Counted from the first letter of the stretch, positions 7,966 through 16,083 are shown. The stretch is DNA of 37,882 nt from Holophagaceae bacterium (GCA_025353305.1 JANXQX010000221.1:1-37882); one strand, 5' to 3'. The notes: generated by a model not told the origin, from the letters alone. Numbers and translations: made by a program.

Positions 7966-9510
7966 CTACTGGCTTTCGATGCCGGTGGGGACTTCACCTT
8001 TCGAGACCCATGCGTCCAAGGTCTCATCCGGGATACCCAATTTCGATAAATGCTCGGTGGCCATGCGCATGCTCTGGCCTTCATCACGACAGATCAGCAG
8101 GCGGCGTTTCCAGGCCTTGATGACCTGGTCCTTCAGCTCTTCTTCGCCTTGGGAGACGCGTTTCTCAAGCAGGAATCCCAAGTTGTTCGCCGCCTTGCGA
8201 TGATGTGGATCTAGGCACAGGGCCTTGTTGTAGGCCTGGGTGGCTTCCGGCAGCCGATGCGCCACTTCTAGTGCCACCGCATAGGCATTCCATACATCCG
8301 GATCATCTGGCGCCAGGGTCATGGCTTCCTTCACCATGCGCAACTGGTCATCAGGGCGCTGAGCCTTCCGGGCGCATTCAGAAAGCCCCAGATAGGCGCT
8401 GTATTCGCTTGGATCCGATTCCAGGGCCTTGCAGAACGTGTGCTCGGCTTCCTTCACTGTGCCGGTTTCCAGTTGTATATAACCCAATTGCACCTGCAAT
8501 TCCGCGGCATCGGGATCCCGGGCCAGGGCTTCCTGGTAGCACCGCAGCGCATCCTCCCAGCGCTCATCCTCCCGCGCCATCTCACCCAGGGCAGCCCAGG
8601 GATTGGCGGCCTGGGGATCGGTGTCCGCGGCCATGGTGAAGTAGGAAATGGCGCCATCGCGATCACCCAGATCACGCTTGAACTCGCCCAGGAGCGATTG
8701 GGCTTCCGAGAATGTGGACGCGGGCGGGGCCAGGAGAATGAGCTTGTGCAGTTCTGCCTGGGCCATATCGAGCTGACCCTGCTCGGCAAAGATTTCAGCC
8801 ACCAGGAAATAGCTGCTGGGCTCGGTGATGTTCAGGCTTCGGGCTCTGTGGACGCAGCGCATGCCTTCCTGGCTTTCGCCGCGCTGCAACAGGAATTCGC
8901 CCAAGGTATGCCAGCCCCAGTAGTAGTTGGGATCCAGTTCCAGGGCCGCCAGCACTTGCGCCTCGGCAGCGGGATGATCGCCCATGTGCTGGCAGATGAT
9001 TCCGAGCATGCGCAGGGTCACCGGATTTTTCGGTTGCAGGCTCAAGGCCTTCAGCAGCGCCCCTTTGGCTGCTTCAAGATGATCCCGATGGAGGGCCAGG
9101 AGACCTGTCAGTTCGAAGGTCTTGGGATCCTGGTCGTCGTTGGCCAGCGCTTTTTCGATCAAGGTCTCCGCTTCATCCAGACGGTTCTCGATGATTCTCA
9201 GGAAAGCGAGATTGCGAAGGTGGGCGGCTTCGCCTGGATGCTCATCGCGCACGGCTTCCAATTCGATGGAAAGCCGCTTCAGGTCCGCTGAGGTGGTCTG
9301 GTCGCCTTCACACAGGACACGCTCGAACCAGGCCTCTTCATGCGCCCGTTCTTCCGCCAGGATTCCATCCAGCAATTCGGCGGCTTCGATGTGCAGGCTG
9401 CGGGAGTTGAGGGCCTTCGCATAGCGCAACCTCGATGCGGCATCCGGGCCGAGTGAGGCCCTATGCGTGAAGAGATCAGGATCGAGTAGTCGGAGCCAAG
9501 GACGCGCCAT
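7966..9510 (-). CDS. Tetratricopeptide-repeat protein
   Basis: A 514-residue protein made almost entirely of TPR units of about 34 residues. They begin near residue 30 and are clear through PKTFELTGLLALHRDHLEAA, NPWAALGEMAREDERWEDAL, SAYLGLSECARKAQ and VWNAYAVALEVAHRLPEA. There is no signal peptide, so it is probably a cytosolic scaffold. The C-terminal 80 residues are charged and not TPR-like. The start at 9510 has GAGG 6 bases upstream. A long perfect hairpin lies just upstream at 9540-9592, which may isolate it from the dehydrogenase gene. Partner and process are unknown. Confidence 0.85.
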   Translation of the reverse strand: MARPWLRLLDPDLFTHRASLGPDAASRLRYAKALNSRSLHIEAAELLDGILAEERAHEEAWFERVLCEGDQTTSADLKRLSIELEAVRDEHPGEAAHLRNLAFLRIIENRLDEAETLIEKALANDDQDPKTFELTGLLALHRDHLEAAKGALLKALSLQPKNPVTLRMLGIICQHMGDHPAAEAQVLAALELDPNYYWGWHTLGEFLLQRGESQEGMRCVHRARSLNITEPSSYFLVAEIFAEQGQLDMAQAELHKLILLAPPASTFSEAQSLLGEFKRDLGDRDGAISYFTMAADTDPQAANPWAALGEMAREDERWEDALRCYQEALARDPDAAELQVQLGYIQLETGTVKEAEHTFCKALESDPSEYSAYLGLSECARKAQRPDDQLRMVKEAMTLAPDDPDVWNAYAVALEVAHRLPEATQAYNKALCLDPHHRKAANNLGFLLEKRVSQGEEELKDQVIKAWKRRLLICRDEGQSMRMATEHLSKLGIPDETLDAWVSKGEVPTGIESQ

Positions 9511-9539
9511 GGGATACCTCGCAGGTGCAGCCATAGGTT

Positions 9540-9592
9540 AGGTGCTGTTACAGAATAACCAAGTCTTTTCTGGTTGTTCTGTAACAGCACCT
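9540..9592. repeat. Long inverted repeat, 22-bp arms with 9-base loop
   Basis: The left arm begins AGGTGCTGTTACAG and the right arm mirrors it, ending CTGTAACAGCACCT. Arms pair over 22 bases with one G.T wobble, around the loop AGTCTTTTC. It lies between the stop of the dehydrogenase (9711) and the TPR gene start (9510), both minus. There is no T-run after it on either strand, so it is not a standard terminator. The arm ends somewhat resemble IS6-family termini (GG..CTGTT.CA), hinting at a miniature element, but no target duplication is seen. Confidence 0.8.
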
Positions 9593-9671
9593 CCAGCTAT
9601 CGTGCGCAGCGCGCCCTCCTGCTCACTGCGTTTGCAGAGCTGGAGCCTCTATGCCGGCAATCCATCTCAAT

Positions 9672-9688
9672 GACCAAATTATTTGGTC
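9672..9688. repeat. Perfect 17-bp palindrome
   Basis: GACCAAAT, a central T, then ATTTGGTC form a perfect dyad 22 bp downstream of the dehydrogenase stop. It could be an operator-like binding site or a weak hairpin. The rest of the 9593-9710 gap holds nothing I recognise. Confidence 0.5.
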
Positions 9689-9710
9689 GCAGCGGCTTAG
9701 CACCGCAGTG

Positions 9711-10646
9711 TCATTCAAATGCGCGAAACGCCCTGGCGATGCCTTCGCAGAGCAGTCCTGACATGGCGGTTCTGGTTTCCACGGTGGCGGAACCCAGATG
9801 TGGCAGCAGGACTGTCCGGGGCGCGGAACTCCAGTTCGGATTCAAGTCGGGTTCATCGGCATAGACATCAAGGCCGATACCGCCGAGGTGGCCCGATTCC
9901 AGCAGCTCGATGGCCGCGGACTCATCCATGATGCCGCCCCGGGCGGTATTGATGACCACGGCGCCTTTGGGAAGCTGCAGCAGTGCATTGCGGTCCAGCA
10001 GGCCGCGGGTGGCGTCCGTCAAAGGGCAGTGGAGCGACAGGACGGCGCTTCGCTGCAGCAGATCAATCAAAGCAAATCGCGGTGCAGATTCAGGGCCGAA
10101 GTCCACCAGGCCACCGCGGCCCTCGCGGTCCCAGAACAGCGGTTTCATCCCGGCTGCCCACACCCGCCTGGCAAAGGCTTTTCCGATGGGCCCCGATCCC
10201 AGGATGCCGCAGGATTTCCCTGCAAGGCTCGCCCCAAGGAGTTGATCCGGCGCCCAGCCACGCCACGTTCCAGAGCGGACCATGGCTTCGCCTTCAGCGA
10301 TTCTCCGGGTCACCGAAAGCAGCAGGGCCAGGGCGATATCGGCGGTGGAATCCGTCAGCACTTCTGGCGTATTGACGATGGTGATGCCCTTGGCATTGCA
10401 CAGGGAAACGGGCAGATGGTTCACACCCACCGAATAGGTCCCGATGGCTTTCAGGTTTGGCGCAGCCTGAAGGTCGGATTCTGTTATGGGCTCCGATAGC
10501 ATCACCACCATGGCTTCCGCCGATTGCAGGGCCGCGTTCCACTCCGGTGACCGGAAGGGTGCGACGAGCAATTCCGGAAAAGACTTCCCCAATTCTCGAA
10601 GCGCCTCTCCAACCAACCACGAAGTTGAAAGGGTGCGAACGCTCAT
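9711..10646 (-). CDS. D-isomer-specific 2-hydroxyacid dehydrogenase
   Basis: A 311-residue NAD(P)-dependent reductase of the glyoxylate/hydroxypyruvate reductase group. The catalytic-domain halves flank a Rossmann domain with GILGSGPIGKAFA near 147-159. Catalytic residues are visible as Arg in NTARGG, Glu in YADEPD and His in PHLGS. The natural substrate cannot be fixed; glyoxylate, hydroxypyruvate and related 2-oxoacids are likely. Its start overlaps the ruvA stop by 4 bp (ATGA), so it is translated from the ruvA transcript. Confidence 0.9.
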   Translation of the reverse strand: MSVRTLSTSWLVGEALRELGKSFPELLVAPFRSPEWNAALQSAEAMVVMLSEPITESDLQAAPNLKAIGTYSVGVNHLPVSLCNAKGITIVNTPEVLTDSTADIALALLLSVTRRIAEGEAMVRSGTWRGWAPDQLLGASLAGKSCGILGSGPIGKAFARRVWAAGMKPLFWDREGRGGLVDFGPESAPRFALIDLLQRSAVLSLHCPLTDATRGLLDRNALLQLPKGAVVINTARGGIMDESAAIELLESGHLGGIGLDVYADEPDLNPNWSSAPRTVLLPHLGSATVETRTAMSGLLCEGIARAFRAFE

Positions 10647-11233
10647 CGCTGAAGCGCCCGCAACGCCAGCCGGATGGCTTCCGGCAGGGGCGGCCTGGTG
10701 GTCCGCAGTTCAATGACCGCGGGCATCACGCTGTCTTCCTTGAACCCGAGATTTGTCAGGGCCGAGCGGAGATCGGCTTCCCAGGCATCCCCCGGCGCCG
10801 AAGCGCCGCCCAATCCATTGAGACCAGATAGCCCGCCCATTTTTTCACTGAGTTCGAAGCAGAGTTTCTCGGCGGTCTTCTTGCCGACGCCGGGAATATG
10901 CACCAGCAGCTTCACGTCGCGGGTCCGGATGGCCTGGATCAATTCGGACATGGGCAGCGCGCCCAGCGCGGCCAGCGCCAGCTTGGGGCCTACGCCATCC
11001 ACCTTGACGAGCATCCGGTACAGGTCCCGCTCGGAAAGGGAATAGAAACCCAGCAGGGAAAGTTCGTTTTCCCGCAGCAGGGTTTCAATCCAGAGTGTGG
11101 CCTCGTGCCCCACCTCCGGCAGCAAGCCGTAGGTGCCCAGGCTGATGGCCGCGGCATAGGCAACCCCCGCGCATTCAATGAGTGCCTGGTTGGGCAGCTT
11201 CTGGATCAATTCGCCGCGCAGTCGTCCGATCAT
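10643..11233 (-). CDS. ruvA: Holliday junction branch-migration protein RuvA
   Basis: A 196-residue RuvA. It has the N-terminal OB fold (MIGRLRGELI, ATLWIETLLRENE), two helix-hairpin-helix motifs (VDGVGPKLALAAL and IPGVGKKTAEKL), and the C-terminal three-helix domain that contacts RuvB. RuvA tetramers bind four-way junctions and load RuvB during recombination repair. ruvB and ruvC are not adjacent; instead a 2-hydroxyacid dehydrogenase overlaps its stop by 4 bp. No Shine-Dalgarno is present, and a TATGCT hexamer lies exactly 6 nt before the ATG. Confidence 0.96.
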   Translation of the reverse strand: MIGRLRGELIQKLPNQALIECAGVAYAAAISLGTYGLLPEVGHEATLWIETLLRENELSLLGFYSLSERDLYRMLVKVDGVGPKLALAALGALPMSELIQAIRTRDVKLLVHIPGVGKKTAEKLCFELSEKMGGLSGLNGLGGASAPGDAWEADLRSALTNLGFKEDSVMPAVIELRTTRPPLPEAIRLALRALQR

Positions 11234-11239
11234 GGAGCC

Positions 11240-11245
11240 AGCATA
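11240..11245 (-). promoter_or_regulatory. TANNNT -10 element, candidate leaderless promoter of ruvA
   Basis: TATGCT ends 6 nt before the ruvA ATG, which would put the transcription start at or next to the start codon. No clear -35 is visible. The call rests on the same spacing at lexA, ugd and the LeuA-family gene. Confidence 0.45.
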
Positions 11246-11484
11246 GCGCGCGGGATACTCAGAGTGATCCAGGCTCTCGGTTTAGGCTAAAAATTTTCCA
11301 ATGTGATTCAGGCCGATGGGCGATCCACCTATTTTATATTTGGACCAACACCATTTCCATTGGCGAAACCGGTTGATTTCAGTTCCAAGGTTTAGCTGGT
11401 TAACCTCAGCTGTATCAAGAGCGCCTTGTGAGTTGGTTCGCTTCTCATCTGGCCCCACGTCATCGGAGTTCCTTCGTGGTCAAG

Positions 11485-12033
11485 ATGTCTAACCAAATCT
11501 CTGCAGTACTCCTATTCGCTCTCACGGCGGCTTGCGGAACGACTCACTACCCAAATGATGGCGCCTTCAGAGATTTAGGGGCCAATGGATACACCATCAA
11601 TTTCGGTCCTCTCGACTTGAGCACCAAAGGGACAAAGCGCTACACCATGGCCAGGCTTCCGGATGTAACTCTGACTATTGGCCTGAATATTCTCCTCCGA
11701 AAGCAAGGCAGCTCATTTCCACCCATTCTGGAGAGTATGCCTCTCCGTCCAGTAGTCAGTCTTTTCCTGAAAAACTCAAAAAGTGAAGTCGTAATTCGCC
11801 AGAGGGCCCCGCTGAATGAATGGATCTGGTCGGGATCAACATTTGGACTCGATTCAAATCGGTCGTTCGTCTATCGCTCAGGTATGAGTTATGACATGCC
11901 TGTGTGGCCAGCGTGGAGAGACGAAGTGGAAATTAAACACGCGGGAGAGCGTCAAGATGGCGGTTGGGGTTCGTACTTCCACCCCCGTCAGGGCGAAACC
12001 TACTTTCTTGAAGTTTCAGTCCTCCGGCCCTAA
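11485..12033 (+). CDS. Putative lipoprotein, no recognised family
   Basis: The 182-residue product begins with a short signal peptide ending in a lipobox-like LTAAC, giving lipid-anchor Cys at about residue 17. I do not recognise the mature part; it is rich in Ser, Tyr and Trp, suggesting a beta-rich periplasmic domain. The start at 11485 is chosen for the signal peptide; an ATG at 11428 in frame would put a basic stretch before it. No strong Shine-Dalgarno. By eye it is less GC-rich than its neighbours and its codon use is mixed, so recent acquisition is possible. It lies alone between ruvA and the att-like repeat. The 240 bp upstream hold no gene. Confidence 0.6.
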   Translation: MSNQISAVLLFALTAACGTTHYPNDGAFRDLGANGYTINFGPLDLSTKGTKRYTMARLPDVTLTIGLNILLRKQGSSFPPILESMPLRPVVSLFLKNSKSEVVIRQRAPLNEWIWSGSTFGLDSNRSFVYRSGMSYDMPVWPAWRDEVEIKHAGERQDGGWGSYFHPRQGETYFLEVSVLRP

Positions 12034-12155
12034 TCAAAACATACGGCGGAATGGAGCGTCGAGGTTCAAGTGCAAGGTGGTGGCTGGAAGTAAGAGGGGT
12101 TTCTGTTGGCCTTCCTTGGTGCATTCTGCGGTCATGCAGACTCAGTTATTGGGCC

Positions 12156-12173
12156 GGTGGACCCGATCAGGAT
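12156..12173. repeat. 18-bp duplicate of tRNA-Ala 3' end (att-like)
   Basis: GGTGGACCCGATCAGGAT here is identical to 12333-12350, the 3' terminal part of tRNA-Ala(CGC) in the same orientation, 177 bp away. Such duplications are left by integration into tRNA genes. Only hairpins lie between the copies, so any element has been lost or reduced. Confidence 0.7.
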
Positions 12174-12218
12174 TGAGGCTCACGCGACGGCGAGCGCAGC
12201 GCAGCGAGCATCGGCGGC

Positions 12219-12245
12219 AAAAAGACCGCATCAGGCGGTCTTTTT
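12219..12245. terminator. Bidirectional intrinsic terminator
   Basis: AAAAAGACCGC, a 5-base loop, then GCGGTCTTTTT form an 11-bp perfect stem with A and T runs on either side, so it can work on both strands. It would end the lipoprotein transcript (plus) and the tRNA-Ala transcript (minus). Confidence 0.85.
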
Positions 12246-12294
12246 GAGCGGGATGACGACCGATATGAAAGATCGGTGAGGTCGCCCCACACAT

Positions 12295-12324
12295 GTTTAC
12301 GGCGGCCCAAAGACCGCCGTAAAC
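12295..12324. terminator. Strong hairpin downstream of tRNA-Ala
   Basis: GTTTACGGCGG pairs perfectly with CCGCCGTAAAC around an 8-base loop, 8 bp past the tRNA 3' end. There is no long T-run, so it may be a processing or termination hairpin. Confidence 0.5.
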
Positions 12325-12331
12325 AATAATT

Positions 12332-12407
12332 TGGTGGACCCGATCAGGATCGAACTGACGACCTCCTCATTGCGAACGAGGCGCTCTCCCAGCTGAGCTA
12401 CGGGCCC
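12332..12407 (-). tRNA. tRNA-Ala, anticodon CGC
   Basis: A full 76-nt cloverleaf with encoded CCA. The acceptor GGGCCCG pairs with CGGGTCC, the D stem is GCTC/GAGC, the anticodon stem CCTCG/TGAGG encloses TTCGCAA, giving anticodon CGC (codon GCG), and the T arm has GTTCGATCC-type loop sequence. Its 3' 18 nt are repeated at 12156-12173. Confidence 0.96.
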
Positions 12408-12417
12408 GGGAAGGACC

Positions 12418-12446
12418 AGTCTATCGGAAGCCCGGCGCGGCTCCAA
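12418..12446 (-). promoter_or_regulatory. Promoter of tRNA-Ala
   Basis: On the minus strand TTGGAG and TAGACT are separated by 17 bp, with the -10 ending 10 bp before the mature tRNA 5' end. Spacing and position fit a sigma-70 tRNA promoter. Confidence 0.6.
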
Positions 12447-12505
12447 GGGTGGATTCGCGGGCATCGACGTTGACGGGTGGCGGTTTGGAACCGACACTGG
12501 CCGTG

Positions 12506-12988
12506 ATGATTTCCCTGGCTGCTCTTCCCCTTCTGTTGCTTGGTCCTGGCCAGGATGGGAGCGCGCCAAGGGTACCCTCCTTCGAGGCATTGCAGATTGT
12601 GGAGCTCGCCCTGGACGGCCCGAATTGGCGGCCCTGGGTGCACGGCGCGCAGCCTTTGTCCAAGCAGTCAGGGGTGCCTTCCGCGACCGTAGAAGTGGTG
12701 GAGTCGTTGGAACGGGAGCGACAACTGCGCCTGCTGGAATTCAGGGCCCGGACCGCCCCGCTGCTGAAAGCAGCCTTCGCCATGGGCTATGCCTTCAGGA
12801 CCAACGTCCAAATGCTCTCGGAATTCATGTTCATGGACCCCGCCAACCCCCACCCCCCCTCGGTCCCATCGGTCTTCTACAACAACTTCAAGCCCCCGCC
12901 TTCGAATCCTGCTTTCCAGGTTCAGGCCGCGAGCGGCCGGTCCCGCCTCATCATTGGCGCGAAGAAGGAAGCCGGGCCTGGGAAGTAG
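12506..12988 (+). CDS. Hypothetical secreted protein
   Basis: A possible 160-residue protein with an N-terminal hydrophobic stretch (ISLAALPLLLL) that could be a signal peptide, though no basic residue precedes it. I recognise no family. The middle is helical and charged (VVESLERERQLRLLEF) and the C-terminus is Pro-rich. A GTG at 12449 in frame would start inside the tRNA promoter. No Shine-Dalgarno; GACACT lies 7 bases before the ATG. A strong bidirectional terminator follows the stop by 10 bp, which favours a real transcribed gene. Confidence 0.55.
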   Translation: MISLAALPLLLLGPGQDGSAPRVPSFEALQIVELALDGPNWRPWVHGAQPLSKQSGVPSATVEVVESLERERQLRLLEFRARTAPLLKAAFAMGYAFRTNVQMLSEFMFMDPANPHPPSVPSVFYNNFKPPPSNPAFQVQAASGRSRLIIGAKKEAGPGK

Positions 12989-12998
12989 GCATTCACCT

Positions 12999-13040
12999 CC
13001 TGAAGAAAAAACCGCCCGGCAGGGCGGCTTTTTCTTCAGG
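12999..13040. terminator. Bidirectional terminator between convergent genes
   Basis: A 19-position stem runs from CCTGAAGAAAAA to TTTTTCTTCAGG around the core CCGCCC/GGGCGG and loop GGCA, with a single A/C mismatch. A and T runs on both sides serve both strands, ending the secreted-protein gene and korB. Confidence 0.93.
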
Positions 13041-13052
13041 GAGCCTTGATGA

Positions 13053-14090
13053 CTACATGAGTTCCTGCATGCATTTGGCGAGGACATCTTTGCCCGGCTT
13101 CAAGGCGGCCTGGTCCAGGTGCACCAGCGGGGTGTCGACGATATGGGTGGTGTGGTGGATGTTGGGCTTCTGGGTGTTGACGTAGAGAAGGCCGGTCAGG
13201 AATTCGCCCTTTTCCACGCCTTCATGCAGCAGCTTCATGGCGCCAAAGCGGTCCGTGGGGTCGTAGTCCTCGCGCAGGGCGCGGAAGGACACCTTGGAAC
13301 CGTCGGGGAAGGTCACGACCTTGCTCTCGCCGGCTGGAATCTCCACCTGCTCCAGTTCATTGAACTGCACGAAACCCAGCTCGTGGAGCGGGAAGTCGTG
13401 GTCCTTGGCGTTCTTGTAGGACTTGGTGGAGCTGTCGTGGTTGTTGAAGGTCACGCAAGGGCTGATGACGTCGATGATGCAGGTGCCGTTGTGGACGAAG
13501 GCCGCCCTCAGGATGGTGTTCAGCTGTTTTGGGTCGCCGCTGAAGGAACGCGCCACGAAGCCGCAACCCAGTTCCAGGGCCAGGGTGCAGGGATCGATCG
13601 GTGGCAGCTCGTTCACGGAGCCGTGCTTGAGCACCGAACCGAGGTCGGCGGTGGCCGAAAATTGCCCCTTGGTGAGCCCGTAGACGCCGTTGTCCTCGAT
13701 GATGTAGATGATCGGCACGTTGCGGCGGATCATGTGCACCAGCTGCCCTATGCCGATGGACATGGAATCGCCGTCGCCAGAGGCACCGATGTTGATCAGC
13801 TCGCGATTGGCCAGGGCGGCGCCGGAGGCGATGCTGGGCATGCGGCCATGGACGCTGTTGAAGCCCCAGGCCTGGTTGAAGAAGTAGGCGGGGGTTTTCG
13901 AAGAGCAGCCGATGCCCGAATACTTGCCGACCTTGTGGGCTTCGATGCCCATTTCGAAGGCGGCGTTGATGAGCTGGGCCGTGATGCTGTCGTGGCCGCA
14001 GCCGGCGCAGAGCGTGGACTTGGAACCGACATAGTCCTGCTTGGTCAGGCCGAGCTTGTTGGTGGGAGCGGCAGGCGCAGCGGTGGTCAT
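13053..14090 (-). CDS. korB: 2-oxoacid:ferredoxin oxidoreductase, beta subunit (KorB type)
   Basis: A 345-residue thiamine-pyrophosphate-binding subunit of a 2-oxoglutarate (or related 2-oxoacid):ferredoxin oxidoreductase, which makes acyl-CoA, CO2 and reduced ferredoxin and can run in reverse. Cluster ligands appear at CAGCGH (Cys28, Cys31) and Cys62 in GIGCSSKTPAYF. The TPP motif GDGDS is at 105-109 with a downstream EDNGVYGLTKGQ. It overlaps the korA stop by 4 bp (ATGA). There are no separate gamma or delta (ferredoxin) genes, so this is the two-subunit KorAB form known from mycobacteria and others. Substrate is inferred from family resemblance, not proven. Confidence 0.93.
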   Translation of the reverse strand: MTTAAPAAPTNKLGLTKQDYVGSKSTLCAGCGHDSITAQLINAAFEMGIEAHKVGKYSGIGCSSKTPAYFFNQAWGFNSVHGRMPSIASGAALANRELINIGASGDGDSMSIGIGQLVHMIRRNVPIIYIIEDNGVYGLTKGQFSATADLGSVLKHGSVNELPPIDPCTLALELGCGFVARSFSGDPKQLNTILRAAFVHNGTCIIDVISPCVTFNNHDSSTKSYKNAKDHDFPLHELGFVQFNELEQVEIPAGESKVVTFPDGSKVSFRALREDYDPTDRFGAMKLLHEGVEKGEFLTGLLYVNTQKPNIHHTTHIVDTPLVHLDQAALKPGKDVLAKCMQELM

Positions 14091-15919
14091 CTCGTCTCCT
14101 GTTTCTCGAACGCGTTGATCTGGTCGACGATGGTCTGGGCGTCGAGCGCCATGCCGTTGTAATGCAGTACCGATTTGAACTTTGTGGCCGCCTCGGGATA
14201 GAACTCCCGCAACAGGGCCTTCATCTGGCCATCACGGTTCTGTTCAACGACGTAGACCACCTCGGACTCCTTGATGAACGCGTCCACTTCAGCCGTGAAG
14301 GGCAGGGCCCGCAGGCGCAGATAGTCGGTCTTCTTCTGGAAACCCTCGGACAGGATGTCGCGGGCTTCGTAGACCGCAGGATCGCTGGACCCGAAGGCCA
14401 GGATGCCACGCTTGGAACCGGTGGAGTCCACGATGGGTTTCGGCACATATTGCTTGGCGGTCTCGTACTTGGCTCGCAGCCGGTCGACCAGGTCCTTGTA
14501 GTCCTCGGGTCTCTCCGAGTAGAGCGCCATGTCGTTGTGTCCGGAGCCGCGGGTGAAGTAGGCGCCCTTGCCCCCTGGCGTCGCGGGCAGGGAGCGGTAG
14601 GGGATTCCGTCCCCGTCCACATCCTTGTAGCGGCCCCAATCCTTCATCTCGGCCAGTTCCTTCTCACCTACCACCTTGCCGCGGTCGAAATTTCCTTCGG
14701 GATAAATGAAGGGTTTGGACATCCAGTTCTGCATGCCCAGGTCCAGATCGGTGACGACAAAGACTGGGGTTTGGAAGCGTTCCGAAAGATTGAAGGATTC
14801 ATAGGCGAAGTCGAAACATTCGGACATGTTGCCGGGGTAGAGATTGATGTGCAGCGTGTCGCCGTGGCTGCACTTGGCGCAGATGTCGATGTCGCCCTGC
14901 ATCGTGCGGGTCGGTAGGCCCGTGGAAGGCCCGGTGCGCGCGACGTTGAAGAAGACGCCGGGGATCTCCGAGAAATAGCCCAGGCCGATCAATTCGCTCA
15001 TGAGCGAGATGCCAGGCCCTGAAGTGGAGGTCATGCTGCGGGCACCGGCCCAGCCAGCGCCGAAGACCATGCCTGCCGAGGCGAGTTCATCTTCCATCTG
15101 AACGATGGCGACCGTGAGCTTGCCGCTTTCATCCCTGCGGTATTCATCGGCATAATCGATGAGCGACTCCACAAGCGAGGAGGACGGCGTGATGGGGTAC
15201 CAGCCCACCACCTGGACGCCGGCGAACATGGATCCCAGCGCGCAGGCGGCGTTGCCGTCGATGATGATGTTGCCGGCGGTCTTGTTGTCGGCGATGACCT
15301 TCAGGCGGTTCTGCGCGGGCATGTTGTCCGCGGCCCAGGTGAAGCCCGCGTCCACGGCGGCCTGATTGATCTCGATGGCCTTCTGCTTGCCTTTGAGCTG
15401 CTTGGTGATGGCATCCTTGGTCTCGTTCATGTCGAGGCCGAGCATCTGGCCGGCGACACCCACATAGATCATGTTTTTCACGAGCTTGTGCAGCTTCGGT
15501 TCGGGGCAGCTTGCGGTGACGAGTTTCTGGAAGGGCACCGGGTAGTAGATGAGATCGTCGCGCAGCGTGTTGAGCTTGAGCGGCTCGTCGTAGATGACCA
15601 GCGCTCCCGCGGTGAGCTTCAGCACGTCGTCCTTGGCGGTTTCCGGGTTCATGCAGATCATCAGGTCCACCACGGACTTTCGGGCCACGTAGCCCTTGGT
15701 GTTGGCCCGGATCTGGAACCAGGTGGGGAGACCGGCGATGTTGCTCGGGAACAGGTTCTTGCCGCTCACGGGCACGCCCATCTGGAAGATCGTTCGCATC
15801 AGAACGCTGTTCGCGGTCTGGGAGCCTGAGCCGTTCACAGTCCCGATCTCTATGGAAAAATCGTTGACCAGGGTTTTCGCATCATTGACCGACTGGGCGT
15901 TTGCAAGCGCGGTGGACAT
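14087..15919 (-). CDS. korA: 2-oxoacid:ferredoxin oxidoreductase, fused gamma-alpha subunit (KorA type)
   Basis: A 610-residue partner of KorB. The N-terminal ~190 residues are the gamma domain (NGSGSQTANSVL, GLPTWFQIRANT), and the alpha (pyrimidine-binding) domain follows, with GNAACALG and the family signature YPITPSS near 250-256. GPGISLMSELIGLGYFSE and the C-terminal transketolase-like domain (ILAFGSSDPAVYEA, VVEQNRDGQM) complete it. The start at 15919 has AAGGA 5 bases upstream; a longer frame to 16048 would run through the promoter. A TATACT -10 lies about 84 bp upstream. The pair should feed reduced ferredoxin from the TCA cycle or support reductive carbon fixation. Confidence 0.93.
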   Translation of the reverse strand: MSTALANAQSVNDAKTLVNDFSIEIGTVNGSGSQTANSVLMRTIFQMGVPVSGKNLFPSNIAGLPTWFQIRANTKGYVARKSVVDLMICMNPETAKDDVLKLTAGALVIYDEPLKLNTLRDDLIYYPVPFQKLVTASCPEPKLHKLVKNMIYVGVAGQMLGLDMNETKDAITKQLKGKQKAIEINQAAVDAGFTWAADNMPAQNRLKVIADNKTAGNIIIDGNAACALGSMFAGVQVVGWYPITPSSSLVESLIDYADEYRRDESGKLTVAIVQMEDELASAGMVFGAGWAGARSMTSTSGPGISLMSELIGLGYFSEIPGVFFNVARTGPSTGLPTRTMQGDIDICAKCSHGDTLHINLYPGNMSECFDFAYESFNLSERFQTPVFVVTDLDLGMQNWMSKPFIYPEGNFDRGKVVGEKELAEMKDWGRYKDVDGDGIPYRSLPATPGGKGAYFTRGSGHNDMALYSERPEDYKDLVDRLRAKYETAKQYVPKPIVDSTGSKRGILAFGSSDPAVYEARDILSEGFQKKTDYLRLRALPFTAEVDAFIKESEVVYVVEQNRDGQMKALLREFYPEAATKFKSVLHYNGMALDAQTIVDQINAFEKQETR

Positions 15920-16002
15920 AGGTCCTTTTCCCCTTATCAAGACTCTTTGCGCAAACCGGTTCCTTGAATCAGGGCCGCGCGCCTTGTGAGCAACAGTGCT
16001 CC

Positions 16003-16032
16003 AGTATATGACGGGTGCCCTGCGGTTCCGAA
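16003..16032 (-). promoter_or_regulatory. Promoter of korAB
   Basis: Minus-strand TTCGGA and TATACT are separated by 18 bp, with a predicted 5' UTR of about 78 nt leading to the AAGGA ribosome site of korA. The -10 is strong and the -35 fair. Confidence 0.55.
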
Positions 16033-16083
16033 CCTGGATTCTGAACACAGGGGCCCGCTAGAAAAAAAACGAAAAAAAAGGGA

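Noticed and set aside
7679..8203. Plus-strand 174-codon frame in the convergent gap
   Set aside because: Its second half is antisense to the TPR gene, it has no ribosome site and no recognisable domain; non-coding RNA is the better guess.
13119..14162. Long plus-strand frame opposite korB
   Set aside because: GC-rich antisense shadow; protein is His/Val/Asp-rich without family likeness and korB is certain.
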